Position numbers and translations under genes: made by a program. The notes beneath the pieces are model-generated. The model was not told the DNA's origin and ran no database searches. It worked only from the letters and a program-made list of their open reading frames with translations. A DNA stretch of 63,308 nucleotides. It comes from Bacteroidales bacterium (lineage in GTDB: Bacteria; Bacteroidota; Bacteroidia; Bacteroidales; WCHB1-69). Positions 34,607-43,461 of the stretch are shown here, one piece after another. Positions within the stretch are counted from its first letter, which is position 1; every line of letters starts with the position of its first letter. Location: assembly GCA_016285615.1 (NCBI GenBank), contig JAEERB010000003.1, positions 1 through 63,308 of the forward strand, read 5' to 3'.

Positions 34607-35854
34607 TTATCTCTCATTTTCAGGAACATAAAAGAGCGTATTCGACTTCTCTTCCGTCAACAGACCATGCATCATCTCTTGCATTTGCTTGGAAGTCACG
34701 GCAAAATAATGTTCCTTTTCATCTTCAAAATCCTCGGCGCGACTGATAGCCTCGGCCACGGCCAACGACGTTGAGCGGTCTTCCAGTTTTATCTCATTCG
34801 TCAACAGAATGGATTCCACTTTATTCTTCACTCTTTGCAAATCGTGCTCCAAAGAATCGGGAAAAACAAAGTCGTATAGGAGCTTATTCAACTGTGCATC
34901 AGCATCTTCTATGGCAACACCTTCAGCTGGGCGGCCCGTAATCACGAGCATTCCTTCGTCGAAAGTAGCCGACACCGACGCTGAGATATCGGTAAACATC
35001 TTATTCTTAACCACCAGATTCTGATACAGATACGAATTCTTGCCATCGCCCAGCAAGTCGGTCAACAGGTCGCAAGTGTAGAAATCGGGATGATGGCGGC
35101 GGCACATGCGCCACGATTTGAGCAACAGGCTATAGGGCACTTTCCCTGGCCATGTCAGCTGGCGGGCGGCCATTTGTGGAGGTTCTTGAGGGTAGGCACG
35201 TTCGATGGAAGGGCCAGCGGGGATACCGCCGAACCACTTTTCAGCCAGCGCGATGCACTCGTCAAAGTGCACATTGCCCGCAATGACCAATATCGCATTG
35301 TTGGGCCTATAATAGCGGAAGAAGAACGACTTCATGTCGTCCATCGTAATCTTTTCCACATGCTCGATACACTTGCCGATGGGAGTCCATGCGTAGGGAT
35401 GGCGTTGGTAAGTCAGTTCGCTCAACTTCATCCACGCGTCGCCAAAGGGGCGGTTGATACACACCTCCTTGAATTCCTCAATCACCACATTGCGCTGTAT
35501 TTCAAGTTGTTCAGAATCAAAAGCCAATTCCAGCATGCGATCCGACTCCAGCCAAAGCAATGTTTCCAAATTATTGGCAGGCAGGACTGCATAGTAGTGG
35601 GTAATATCCTGTGAAGTGTAAGCGTTATTGATAGCCCCCACACTTTGCAGCGGCCGGTCATAATCGGCGATGTGCTTAGAGCCGCAAAACATGTAGTGCT
35701 CAAACAGATGCGCAATGCCCGTCAGGTCGGGGTTTTCATCGCGCGAACCCACTTTATAGACAATATTGCAAGCCGCCATGGGGGTCGTATGATCCTCATG
35801 CACCAGCAGGGTGAGGCCATTAGCAAGAATATGTCGTTGGAAGTTGAGAGACAT
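34607..35854 (-). CDS. M16-family zinc metallopeptidase
   Basis: A 415-residue pitrilysin/insulinase-superfamily peptidase. The inverted zinc motif HLFEH (HxxEH, within GIAHLFEHYMFCGSK) and the distal Glu in VVIEEFKE are present, so this is the catalytically competent half; the R/Y substrate pair is seen near the C-terminal half-domain. No signal peptide, so likely cytosolic. The shorter single-unit form is typical for bacterial M16B proteins such as processing-peptidase-like enzymes. Substrate unknown. Confidence 0.88.
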   Translation of the reverse strand: MSLNFQRHILANGLTLLVHEDHTTPMAACNIVYKVGSRDENPDLTGIAHLFEHYMFCGSKHIADYDRPLQSVGAINNAYTSQDITHYYAVLPANNLETLLWLESDRMLELAFDSEQLEIQRNVVIEEFKEVCINRPFGDAWMKLSELTYQRHPYAWTPIGKCIEHVEKITMDDMKSFFFRYYRPNNAILVIAGNVHFDECIALAEKWFGGIPAGPSIERAYPQEPPQMAARQLTWPGKVPYSLLLKSWRMCRRHHPDFYTCDLLTDLLGDGKNSYLYQNLVVKNKMFTDISASVSATFDEGMLVITGRPAEGVAIEDADAQLNKLLYDFVFPDSLEHDLQRVKNKVESILLTNEIKLEDRSTSLAVAEAISRAEDFEDEKEHYFAVTSKQMQEMMHGLLTEEKSNTLFYVPENER

Positions 35855-35865
35855 GGGGGGGAATT

Positions 35866-35977
35866 AAACTGAAAACTGAAAACTGAAAACTGAAAAGTAA
35901 GAAGTGAGAAGTGGAGAACGGAGAACGGAGAGATGAGAGATGAGGATTATAAATTATAAATTATACATTATAAACTA
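35866..35977. repeat. Intergenic heptad-period repeat, locus 3 (best example)
   Basis: Sixteen consecutive 7-base units fill the spacer and run into the recF stop codon. Units shift gradually: AAACTGA (four copies), GAAGTGA/GAAGTGG types, AGAACGG (two), AGAGATG (two), TAAATTA (two) and TACATTA. The frame of 7 is never lost. Words are shared with the loci near 3.65, 49.25, 52.2 and 53.8 kb. Confidence 0.9.
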
Positions 35978-37075
35978 TTTGCCCGTGCGGGAAAGGGGGA
36001 AAATCACGTTGTCAATATGGTGACTTTCGAGGATTTCGGCGATGCGGTGTTCATCAGTGTCGGTGATGAATACTTGACCGAAGTGGTCTTTCCCTACGAG
36101 GTCGAGCAGGTGGGCTATGCGTCGTCTGTCGAGTTTGTCGAAAATATCGTCCAGTAGCAGAATTGGCTTGATGCCTTTTTGGGCAAAGACATAATCGAAC
36201 TGCGCCAGTTTCAGGGCGAGGGCGAACGACTTCTGCTGTCCTTGCGAGCCGAAGCGTTTTACCGAATTATCATTGATGGTAAATAGGAAATCGTCCTTAT
36301 GGATGCCGAAGTTGGTATAGCCCGACTTGCGGTCGGCGAGGGCGTTAGCGGCCATTCCTTCTTCGAACGACATCTCGTTCAGTCCCGACTGGTAAGTAAT
36401 ATCCACTTTCTCGCGGCTGTCGGAGGGGAAATCGTAGTACGACTGGAAGTTAGGCAGAATCTCGACAATGAACGAAGCTCTTTTTTGGTGGATATAGTCG
36501 GCCAACGGCGCCAGTTGTTCATCGAAGATTTGAAGCAGTGCCTGATTGTAGCCGCCACCTTCGAGGAACTGTTTCAGCAGTCGGTTGCGCTGCACTATCA
36601 GCTTCTGGTACGAAATCAATTGGTGCAGGTATTCGCGGTCGAACTGCGAGATAATCATATCGAAGAAGCGGCGGCGCACCTCACTGCCTTCGTTGATAAT
36701 GTCGTTATCGTAGGGCGACACCATCACTAATGGGTAGAGGCCGATATGATCGCTCATACGGTCGTACTCCTTCTGGTTCAGCTTTACTGTTTTACGACCT
36801 GCAATCTTGAAAGTACAACTTACGCGATTGCTATTTTGCGTATCAAAACTGTAAAAATCGCCATGCAGCGCAAAGAAGTCGGCCCCAAAGCGCACCGAAA
36901 AGCTATCCTGAGCCGAGAAGTAGCTTTTACAAAACGAAAGATAATGAATGGCATCGAGGAGATTGGTTTTTCCGCAACCATTTTCACCCACAATGCCATT
37001 CACTTTCGGGCTGAAAGCAAACTCGGCCGTTTCGTGATTCTTAAAATTGACGAGTTGAAGATTCTTTAGATACAT
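35975..37075 (-). CDS. recF: DNA replication and repair protein RecF
   Basis: SMC-like ATPase that loads RecA at gaps. Walker A GENGCGKT (30-37), the ABC signature-like region with FGSQGQQKSFALALKLAQ, and Walker B ILLLDDIFDKLD are all visible over 366 residues. It follows trxA by 14 bases on the minus strand and ends inside a heptad repeat. Complete and typical. Confidence 0.96.
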   Translation of the reverse strand: MYLKNLQLVNFKNHETAEFAFSPKVNGIVGENGCGKTNLLDAIHYLSFCKSYFSAQDSFSVRFGADFFALHGDFYSFDTQNSNRVSCTFKIAGRKTVKLNQKEYDRMSDHIGLYPLVMVSPYDNDIINEGSEVRRRFFDMIISQFDREYLHQLISYQKLIVQRNRLLKQFLEGGGYNQALLQIFDEQLAPLADYIHQKRASFIVEILPNFQSYYDFPSDSREKVDITYQSGLNEMSFEEGMAANALADRKSGYTNFGIHKDDFLFTINDNSVKRFGSQGQQKSFALALKLAQFDYVFAQKGIKPILLLDDIFDKLDRRRIAHLLDLVGKDHFGQVFITDTDEHRIAEILESHHIDNVIFPLSRTGK

Positions 37076-37089
37076 CCCTTACCCATCAA

Positions 37090-37404
37090 CTACAGAAGAG
37101 CGTCGATTTTCTGTGTCAGTTCGTTCTTCTTAATCAGACCCACATGCACATCTTTCACTTCCCCGTTCTTCACAAACACGAGCATAGGGATATTGCGCAC
37201 GCCGAATTGGATGGCGATGTCGTTATTCTCGTCGGTATCGCACTTGCCGATGATGGCTCTGCCTTCGTATTCAGCTGCCACTTCGTCGATGGTCGGACCC
37301 AAAGCGCGGCAGGGGCCACACCATTGTGCCCAGAAATCTATCACTACTAACTTATCTCCTTTCATCAAGGAGTCGAAATTGGATTGATCAATAGCTAATG
37401 CCAT
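37090..37404 (-). CDS. trxA: Thioredoxin
   Basis: A 104-residue thioredoxin: redox centre WCGPC with C29 and C32, cis-Pro in NIPMLV, and FKNGEV. The ATG at 37404 is chosen: an upstream in-frame Met (37446) would overlap the promoter element at 37444-37451 and adds 14 residues absent from the family. It is the first gene of a trxA-recF pair. Confidence 0.95.
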   Translation of the reverse strand: MALAIDQSNFDSLMKGDKLVVIDFWAQWCGPCRALGPTIDEVAAEYEGRAIIGKCDTDENNDIAIQFGVRNIPMLVFVKNGEVKDVHVGLIKKNELTQKIDALL

Positions 37405-37443
37405 AGTATTTTGTATTTTAAGGTTAATAATTTTTATAGGTAG

Positions 37444-37451
37444 CAAAGATA
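37444..37451 (-). promoter_or_regulatory. TAnnTTTG -7 element for trxA-recF
   Basis: Minus-strand TATCTTTG, 40 bases before the trxA ATG. Its position rules out the longer thioredoxin reading frame. Confidence 0.6.
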
Positions 37452-37491
37452 CAAAAAAGAGTGATACAATAGTGAGGTGAAAAAAATTATT

Positions 37492-37526
37492 GTGAGAGGT
37501 AAAAAGTGGATAGTGAGAAGTGAAAA
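37492..37526. repeat. Intergenic heptad-period repeat, locus 4
   Basis: Five 7-base units beginning GTG or GTA (GTGAGAG, GTAAAAA, GTGGATA, GTGAGAA, GTGAAAA) between the divergent trxA and POT promoters. The preceding 25 bases look like a decayed extension. Confidence 0.55.
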
Positions 37527-37534
37527 TTTTTGAT

Positions 37535-37542
37535 TAAGTTTG
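37535..37542 (+). promoter_or_regulatory. TAnnTTTG -7 element for the POT transporter
   Basis: TAAGTTTG, 51 bases before the ATG at 37593, immediately after the heptad repeat. Confidence 0.5.
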
Positions 37543-37592
37543 CGGTTTAAAAATATGAACACTCATTATTATTAACTAAAACCCTAATTATT

Positions 37593-39158
37593 ATGTTTAA
37601 AGGACATCCCAAAGGATTGATAGCGGCCGCTCTGAGCAACATGGGCGAGCGCTTCGGCTATTACATCATGGTAGCCGTGCTGAGCCTTTTCCTTTGCTCG
37701 CAATTCGGCTTGAGCGACGGAACGGCAGCCACCATTTATTCGGTCTTCTTGGCCGGTATTTACGTATTGAGTTTGGTGGGCGGTATCATTGCCGACCGCA
37801 CCCAGAACTACAAGGGCACCATCATGACCGGTTTGATTGTCATGGCTCTCGGCTATGTGGCCATTGCTGTGCCCATCAACACCACGGCTGACAACAAGAT
37901 GTTTCTGCTGGTGGTAACCTGTATTGCCCTGGCTGTTATCGCTTTCGGTAACGGCTTGTTCAAGGGCAACTTGCAGGCCATTGTAGGTCAGATGTACGAC
38001 AACTTGGAAAAAGAGGCCGCCAAAGAAGGACCCGAAGCACTGAAGAAAGCCCAAGGTCTGCGTGACGCCGGTTTCCAATGGTTCTATGTATTCATCAACA
38101 TCGGTGCCGGTATTGCACCTTTCATCGCTCCTTGGCTCCGCAACCTCAGCTTGAACAGCAAAGGACTGCTTTACAACGCCAACCTGCCCAAATTATGCCA
38201 CGAATATCTCGCATCGGGAGACGCCATGCAAGGCATTGACAACCTGAACACATTGGCAGCAGAAGTGACTGCTAACGGTTATCAAATCACCGACATGACC
38301 ACCTTCTGCAACGACTACCTGCAGTTATACAACAATGGTATCCACTATGCATTTATCGCTTCCGTGATTGCCATGTTCATCTCGCTCTGCATCTTCATCT
38401 TCAACAAGGTTAAATTCCCCACTCCCAGCAAGAAAATTGAAGCCGAAGCCGTTACCCTCACCGCTGATGAAAGACAAGCTATGGCTAAAGACATCAGACA
38501 ACGTATCTACGCTCTGTTTGCAGTACTGGGCATCGTTATCTTCTTCTGGTTCTCATTTCACCAGAACGGTGTAACCCTCTCCTATTTCGCTCGTGACTTC
38601 GTCAACACCTCGACCATCGCCCCCGAAATTCTGCAATCCATCAACCCAATCTGCGTTATCCTGCTGACCCCTGTCATCATGTTGATTTTCTCATCCTTAG
38701 CCAATAAGGGACACGCCATTTCAACGCCGCGCAAAATCGCCATCGGTATGGCCATTGCAGGTCTTGCATACGTATTTTTGATGATTGTTTCTATGGTTAA
38801 CGGTTATCCGTCATCCACCGACTTCCTGGCACAAGGCACTGCTACCCAAGAAGCAGCCAAGACAGGCGTATGGGTTATGGTTATCATGTACTTCATCCTG
38901 ACCGTTGCCGAGTTGTTCATTTCACCTCTGGGACTCTCCTTCGTATCGAAAGTGGCTCCCAAGCATTTACAAGGTCTCTGCCAGGGCTTATGGCTGGCCG
39001 CCACCGCTGTTGGCAACCTGTTGCTCCCCATCGGACCGCTGATGTACAACGCATGGCCCATCTGGCAATGCTGGTTGGTATTCGCCATCGTTTGCGGTGT
39101 TTCTATGGGTGTAATGCTTGGCATGGTAAAATGGCTTGAAAAAGTAACAGCCGCATAA
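37593..39158 (+). CDS. POT/PTR2-family di/tripeptide proton symporter
   Basis: A 521-residue MFS-type membrane protein with 12-14 hydrophobic segments. The POT signature in TM1 is GERFGYYIMVAVLS (ExxERFxYY variant), with ADRTQNYKGTI after TM2 and FGNGLFKGNLQAIVGQMYD in TM4. A central pair of extra segments (about residues 200-275) is usual for the bacterial family. It probably imports peptides released by periplasmic peptidases such as the DPP IV at 13.3 kb, which is inference. A strong terminator follows. Confidence 0.9.
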   Translation: MFKGHPKGLIAAALSNMGERFGYYIMVAVLSLFLCSQFGLSDGTAATIYSVFLAGIYVLSLVGGIIADRTQNYKGTIMTGLIVMALGYVAIAVPINTTADNKMFLLVVTCIALAVIAFGNGLFKGNLQAIVGQMYDNLEKEAAKEGPEALKKAQGLRDAGFQWFYVFINIGAGIAPFIAPWLRNLSLNSKGLLYNANLPKLCHEYLASGDAMQGIDNLNTLAAEVTANGYQITDMTTFCNDYLQLYNNGIHYAFIASVIAMFISLCIFIFNKVKFPTPSKKIEAEAVTLTADERQAMAKDIRQRIYALFAVLGIVIFFWFSFHQNGVTLSYFARDFVNTSTIAPEILQSINPICVILLTPVIMLIFSSLANKGHAISTPRKIAIGMAIAGLAYVFLMIVSMVNGYPSSTDFLAQGTATQEAAKTGVWVMVIMYFILTVAELFISPLGLSFVSKVAPKHLQGLCQGLWLAATAVGNLLLPIGPLMYNAWPIWQCWLVFAIVCGVSMGVMLGMVKWLEKVTAA

Positions 39159-39181
39159 TATATCAACACTGTGATAAAAAA

Positions 39182-39212
39182 AGAGGCGACCATTTGGTTG
39201 CCTCTTTTTTTA
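39182..39212 (+). terminator. Intrinsic terminator after the POT transporter
   Basis: A 10-bp stem (39182-39191 with 39196-39205, one G:T pair, loop ATTT) with a T-run and preceding A-run. Confidence 0.9.
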
Positions 39213-39282
39213 TGTGAATAAATTGTCAAAAAATGGTAATAAAAAAACGTGGTACAACCTTGAATTAATGCATAATTTGTTG

Positions 39283-39290
39283 TATCTTTG
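39283..39290 (+). promoter_or_regulatory. TAnnTTTG -7 element for the Fic gene
   Basis: TATCTTTG with TTG at 39260-39262 (20-base spacing), 36 bases before the Fic ATG. It would also drive the type IIG and AbiH genes unless they have hidden promoters. Confidence 0.6.
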
Positions 39291-39325
39291 CTAATCATTA
39301 TAAATAAGATAATCGAAATCCAAGA

Positions 39326-40321
39326 ATGACCATGAATGGGTACATACCCCCCTTTACGGAAACAGAAGAAATAACCAAACTCGTCGATATAATAAGCGAG
39401 GTTGTTCATCATCTTCATGCCACCCTTGAAGATATGCCATCTCCTCAATTGCGCAAGAAAAACCGTATCAAAACCATACAATCATCACTTGCCATTGAGA
39501 ACAACTCGTTATCCGTCGAGCAAGTCACAGCCATTATTGAAGGTAAAAAGGTATTAGGTGCCCCGAATGAAATCATGGAGGTTAAAAATGCTATAGATGC
39601 TTACAAACTGTTGTTTGAACTTAATCCATTTGACAAGCGGGATCTGCTGCGAGCTCATCAGTTGATGATGAAAGACCTTGTGAACGAAAACGGCAGGTTC
39701 AGAAGTGGAAACGTAGGTGTTTTCGGCAACCAGGGACTGGTACATCTGGCGCCACCTGCGCTTCGTGTGCCAACATTGATAAGCGATTTGTTCCATTGGA
39801 TTAAAACCACTAAAACACACCCACTTGTCAGTTCTTGCGTATTTCACTACGAATTTGAATTCATCCATCCTTTTGCCGACGGCAATGGACGTATGGGAAG
39901 ATTATGGCAAACATTGCTATTGATGCAATGGAATCCCATTTTTGCATGGCTTCCAGTAGAGACCATCATCAAAGAGCACCAACAAGAGTATTACGACGCC
40001 ATAGCCCTTAGCGACAAACAAGGGAATAGCACTTCCTTTATTACATTCATGCTAAATTGTCTGCTCCTATCCTTGCAAGAAATAGAACACAAAGAGACTG
40101 CCGACATCGTAGAAAACATCGTAGAAAAACTGTCAACGACTCAAGGCAACATCGTTAGACACATGGCCCAAAAGCCATCTATTTCGGCCAGAGAACTGGC
40201 AGAGAAGTTATCCATAGCACCCCGTAACATACAAGTGCATATCAAGAAACTGCAGGAACAAGGCATTATCCGACGTGTCGGTCCCGACAAAGGCGGACAT
40301 TGGGAAATCATCAAAGAATAG
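39326..40321 (+). CDS. Fic-family protein (class II, with C-terminal winged helix)
   Basis: A 331-residue Fic protein, likely an AMP- or other nucleotide-transferring enzyme. The catalytic loop HPFADGNGRMGR begins at H181. An inhibitory (S/T)xxxE(G/N) motif, SLAIEN, is present in the N-terminal helix around residue 57, which marks class II self-inhibited Fic proteins. The C-terminus (about 275-331) is a winged-helix DNA-binding domain (ISARELAEKLSIAPRNIQVH, LQEQGIIRRVG). The next gene, a type IIG enzyme, starts 18 bases later; Fic genes are recurrent neighbours of restriction systems. Confidence 0.9.
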   Translation: MTMNGYIPPFTETEEITKLVDIISEVVHHLHATLEDMPSPQLRKKNRIKTIQSSLAIENNSLSVEQVTAIIEGKKVLGAPNEIMEVKNAIDAYKLLFELNPFDKRDLLRAHQLMMKDLVNENGRFRSGNVGVFGNQGLVHLAPPALRVPTLISDLFHWIKTTKTHPLVSSCVFHYEFEFIHPFADGNGRMGRLWQTLLLMQWNPIFAWLPVETIIKEHQQEYYDAIALSDKQGNSTSFITFMLNCLLLSLQEIEHKETADIVENIVEKLSTTQGNIVRHMAQKPSISARELAEKLSIAPRNIQVHIKKLQEQGIIRRVGPDKGGHWEIIKE

Positions 40322-40339
40322 AGACAAATATCAAGAAGT

Positions 40340-43300
40340 ATGTTATTTCAAAAGAATATCGTTAAGAAATACCTCGCTGCATTACCGCACGACGAGACCG
40401 AGCAGGCTTGGCAGCAATACAAAAGTTACTTCCTCAACCCTGCCATACAGGCCAACATACTCCAGAGCAAGGAAGAACAATTCCAGGAAGGCTTTCTGCG
40501 CGAACTATTCGTGAAGGTTCTGGGCTACACACTCAACCCATCGCCCGACTACAATCTGATTACCGAGCAAAAAAACGAAAGTAACTCAAAAAAGGCCGAT
40601 GGTGCCATTATTGTTGATGGCACAGTAGTTGGTGTAATTGAGTTGAAAGACCATAAAACCACCGACTTAGCCAAAATTGAGCAACAGGCTTTTGGCTACA
40701 AGAGCCAAAACCAAAACGCCGTATATGTCATCATATCGAACTTCGAAAAGCTGCGTTTCTATATCGACAATGCCGTTGAGCACATCGAATTCGACCTGTT
40801 CCATCTCTCTGAAGAAGAGTTTCGAACACTATGGCTTTGCCTCGCATACAACAGCATCGCCGCCAATTTGCCCAAGCGCATCAAAAACGAAAGCGTAAGC
40901 AACGAGGATTCCATCACCAGTTCACTCTATAAAGACTACTCGCAATTCAAGCGCGTGCTCTTCGCTGATATTGTGGAGCATAACCCTACTTACGACAAAC
41001 TGTTACTCTTCAAGAAGACACAGAAACTACTTGACCGTCTGTTGTTTATCTTCTTCGCTGAGGATTGCGGACTTCTGCCGCCGAACTCGATGATGCAGAT
41101 TATCGACCAGTGGGAGAAGCTAAAGGAGATGGACGAATATCGCCCATTTTACGACCGTGTGAAGAAATATTTCGGTTACATGAACACGGGGTTCAAAGGC
41201 CAGAAATATGAGATATTTGCCTACAATGGAGGCCTTTTCAAGCCCGACGAGGTACTCGACAATATCATCATCTCTGACGAGCCCTTGGTGGAGCACACCA
41301 AACGGCTCTCTGCCTACGATTTTGAGAGCGAGGTGGACGTGAACATTCTCGGCCATATCTTCGAGAACTCGCTTTCGGAGATTGAAGAGGTAACGCAACA
41401 GATAAACGGTGGCGAAGCCTCACAGACCTCCAAACGCAAAAAAGACGGTGTTTTCTACACCCCGCAATACATCACCAAATACATTGTGGAAAATACGGTG
41501 GGACGCCTTTGTACAGAGAAGAAATCGAAACTCAGTATTATCGAGGCAGAGTATTTCTCCGACCAGAAACGCCCCAAGCCTATCCGCAAGCGCCTGATGG
41601 AGCAGTTGCAGCAGTACCGTGAATGGTTGTTGCAAATTACCATCTGCGACCCCGCCTGCGGCAGTGGAGCCTTCCTTAATGCAGCGTTACAGTTTCTCAT
41701 TAACGAGCATAAACTCATTGATGAGATGGAGGCAAAAGTATCAGGAGAATCGATAGTATTTCCCAACATAGAGAACAGCATTTTGGAGAACAACCTCTTT
41801 GGTGTGGACATCAACGAGGAGAGCGTGGAGATTGCCCAGTTGGCTCTTTGGCTGCGCACCGCCAAGCCCCACCGCAAGCTCAACACGCTGAACCAGAACA
41901 TCAAATGCGGCAACTCCCTCATCAGCGACCCCGCCATCGCCGGCGACAAAGCCTTCAACTGGCAGAAGGAATTCCCGAAAGTGTTCGAGAAGGGCGGCTT
42001 TGATGTAGTGATTGGGAATCCGCCGTATTTCAATATTCAAACATTGGGTGCAAAATCTAAATACGTAGAATATATCCAGAAAGAATACTCAGAAATATGG
42101 CAAGACAAGAGCGATATATTATTCTATTTCATATACAAAGCGCTTCAAATATCGAAGGGTGATGTAGGATTAATCATATCAAATGCATTCCTTTTCTCTG
42201 ATAAAGCGCGTAAGTTACGCAACCATATAATTGATGATGGGCGATTGAGCAAAATCGTTAACTTTGAACGATATATGGTATTTGCGGATGCATCGATTAC
42301 TTCATGTATAACCATCTTCAACAAACAACATAATGGAGTAAATGCCTTTGTGCTCAAAGAAAAAGACTACATAGTTGAAGATGTAATCAACTACATCTCT
42401 AATGAGCAGAACTCTTTCTCTGTAAATATTGATCGAGATAATGTATTTGCCTTAGTTGACAACAAGATATCTTTGCTCAACAAAAAGATTGACAGCAATT
42501 GGAAAGAACTACGCAATATACTCAAAGTTGGCAAAGGAATGGAAACGGCAGCCAATGATGTGTTCTGTTTTTCAGAGTATCCCTCGCAATTTCCTAAAGA
42601 GTACATTAAGCGCCGTATGTGCGGAGAGATAATTAGCCGTTATAATTTACACTCAAAAGAAGAATATATGCTTTACTTTGAGGATGCAAAGAACTTTGAG
42701 GATTTGCCAGTTTCTATTCAAGAACATTTATTGGCGAATAAAGAAACTTTAGCCAATCGTGCTACTTGTAAAAATGAAGGGCGCATTTGGTGGCGTTATT
42801 CTCGTCCGATGCACAAAGAGTATTATTGCTATGATAAGATTTGGTGTTCATATCGCGCAAAGTCGAATGAATTCGTACTGGATGAATCAAATAATTATAT
42901 TGGTTTGACAAATACGACAGTAATATTCGGAACAAATCCCAAATATTCACTCAAATATATCTTGGCTTTATTGAATTCATCCTTGCTAAACTTCAGGTAT
43001 AAATCTATCGGAAAGCAGACAGGAAGTGGAGTATTTGAGTATTTTGAGGTTGGCGTTGGTAGTTTGCCTATCCCCGAATGTGCCGACCAACAACCCTTTA
43101 TTGACCTTGCCGACACCATGCTCTCCCTCAACGCGCAATTGCAGCAGAAACGCAGCCGTTTCCTCCGCCGCTTGCAGGAAAATTTTGAGGATGTGAAAAT
43201 TACGGGCACCTTGGAGACATTCGACACCTTGTCGTTTGCGGATTTCGTGAAAGAACTGAAGAAACAGAAGATCAAACTCACCCTTTCTCAACAAGACGAA

Positions 43301-43447
43301 TGGGAAGAATATTTCGACCAGTACAAGTCCGAGTGCAACAGCATTTCGGAACAGATTGCTGAGTCGGACAAGAAGATTGACAGGATGGTGTATGAGTTAT
43401 ACGGGTTGACGGAAGAGGAGATAAAGGTGGTGGAAGGAGAATCTTAA
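40340..43447 (+). CDS. Type IIG restriction-modification enzyme (nuclease plus N6-adenine methyltransferase)
   Basis: A 1035-residue single-chain enzyme. N-terminal PD-(D/E)XK-like nuclease: KKADGAIIVDGTVVGVIELK (residues about 88-107; D and E-x-K). Middle: N6-adenine methyltransferase with SAM motif I DPACGSGAFLNAA and catalytic NPPYFN. C-terminal: TaqI-like specificity domain and helical tail. Base composition changes inside the gene: about 42040-43060, covering the specificity part, is clearly more AT-rich than the flanks. AbiH follows 14 bases later and Fic precedes it. Confidence 0.9.
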   Translation: MLFQKNIVKKYLAALPHDETEQAWQQYKSYFLNPAIQANILQSKEEQFQEGFLRELFVKVLGYTLNPSPDYNLITEQKNESNSKKADGAIIVDGTVVGVIELKDHKTTDLAKIEQQAFGYKSQNQNAVYVIISNFEKLRFYIDNAVEHIEFDLFHLSEEEFRTLWLCLAYNSIAANLPKRIKNESVSNEDSITSSLYKDYSQFKRVLFADIVEHNPTYDKLLLFKKTQKLLDRLLFIFFAEDCGLLPPNSMMQIIDQWEKLKEMDEYRPFYDRVKKYFGYMNTGFKGQKYEIFAYNGGLFKPDEVLDNIIISDEPLVEHTKRLSAYDFESEVDVNILGHIFENSLSEIEEVTQQINGGEASQTSKRKKDGVFYTPQYITKYIVENTVGRLCTEKKSKLSIIEAEYFSDQKRPKPIRKRLMEQLQQYREWLLQITICDPACGSGAFLNAALQFLINEHKLIDEMEAKVSGESIVFPNIENSILENNLFGVDINEESVEIAQLALWLRTAKPHRKLNTLNQNIKCGNSLISDPAIAGDKAFNWQKEFPKVFEKGGFDVVIGNPPYFNIQTLGAKSKYVEYIQKEYSEIWQDKSDILFYFIYKALQISKGDVGLIISNAFLFSDKARKLRNHIIDDGRLSKIVNFERYMVFADASITSCITIFNKQHNGVNAFVLKEKDYIVEDVINYISNEQNSFSVNIDRDNVFALVDNKISLLNKKIDSNWKELRNILKVGKGMETAANDVFCFSEYPSQFPKEYIKRRMCGEIISRYNLHSKEEYMLYFEDAKNFEDLPVSIQEHLLANKETLANRATCKNEGRIWWRYSRPMHKEYYCYDKIWCSYRAKSNEFVLDESNNYIGLTNTTVIFGTNPKYSLKYILALLNSSLLNFRYKSIGKQTGSGVFEYFEVGVGSLPIPECADQQPFIDLADTMLSLNAQLQQKRSRFLRRLQENFEDVKITGTLETFDTLSFADFVKELKKQKIKLTLSQQDEWEEYFDQYKSECNSISEQIAESDKKIDRMVYELYGLTEEEIKVVEGES

Positions 43448-43461
43448 AATTAGAAACATCC

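Noticed and set aside
35866..35977. CRISPR array
   Set aside because: Units are 7 bases, contiguous and without spacers; no cas genes in the window.
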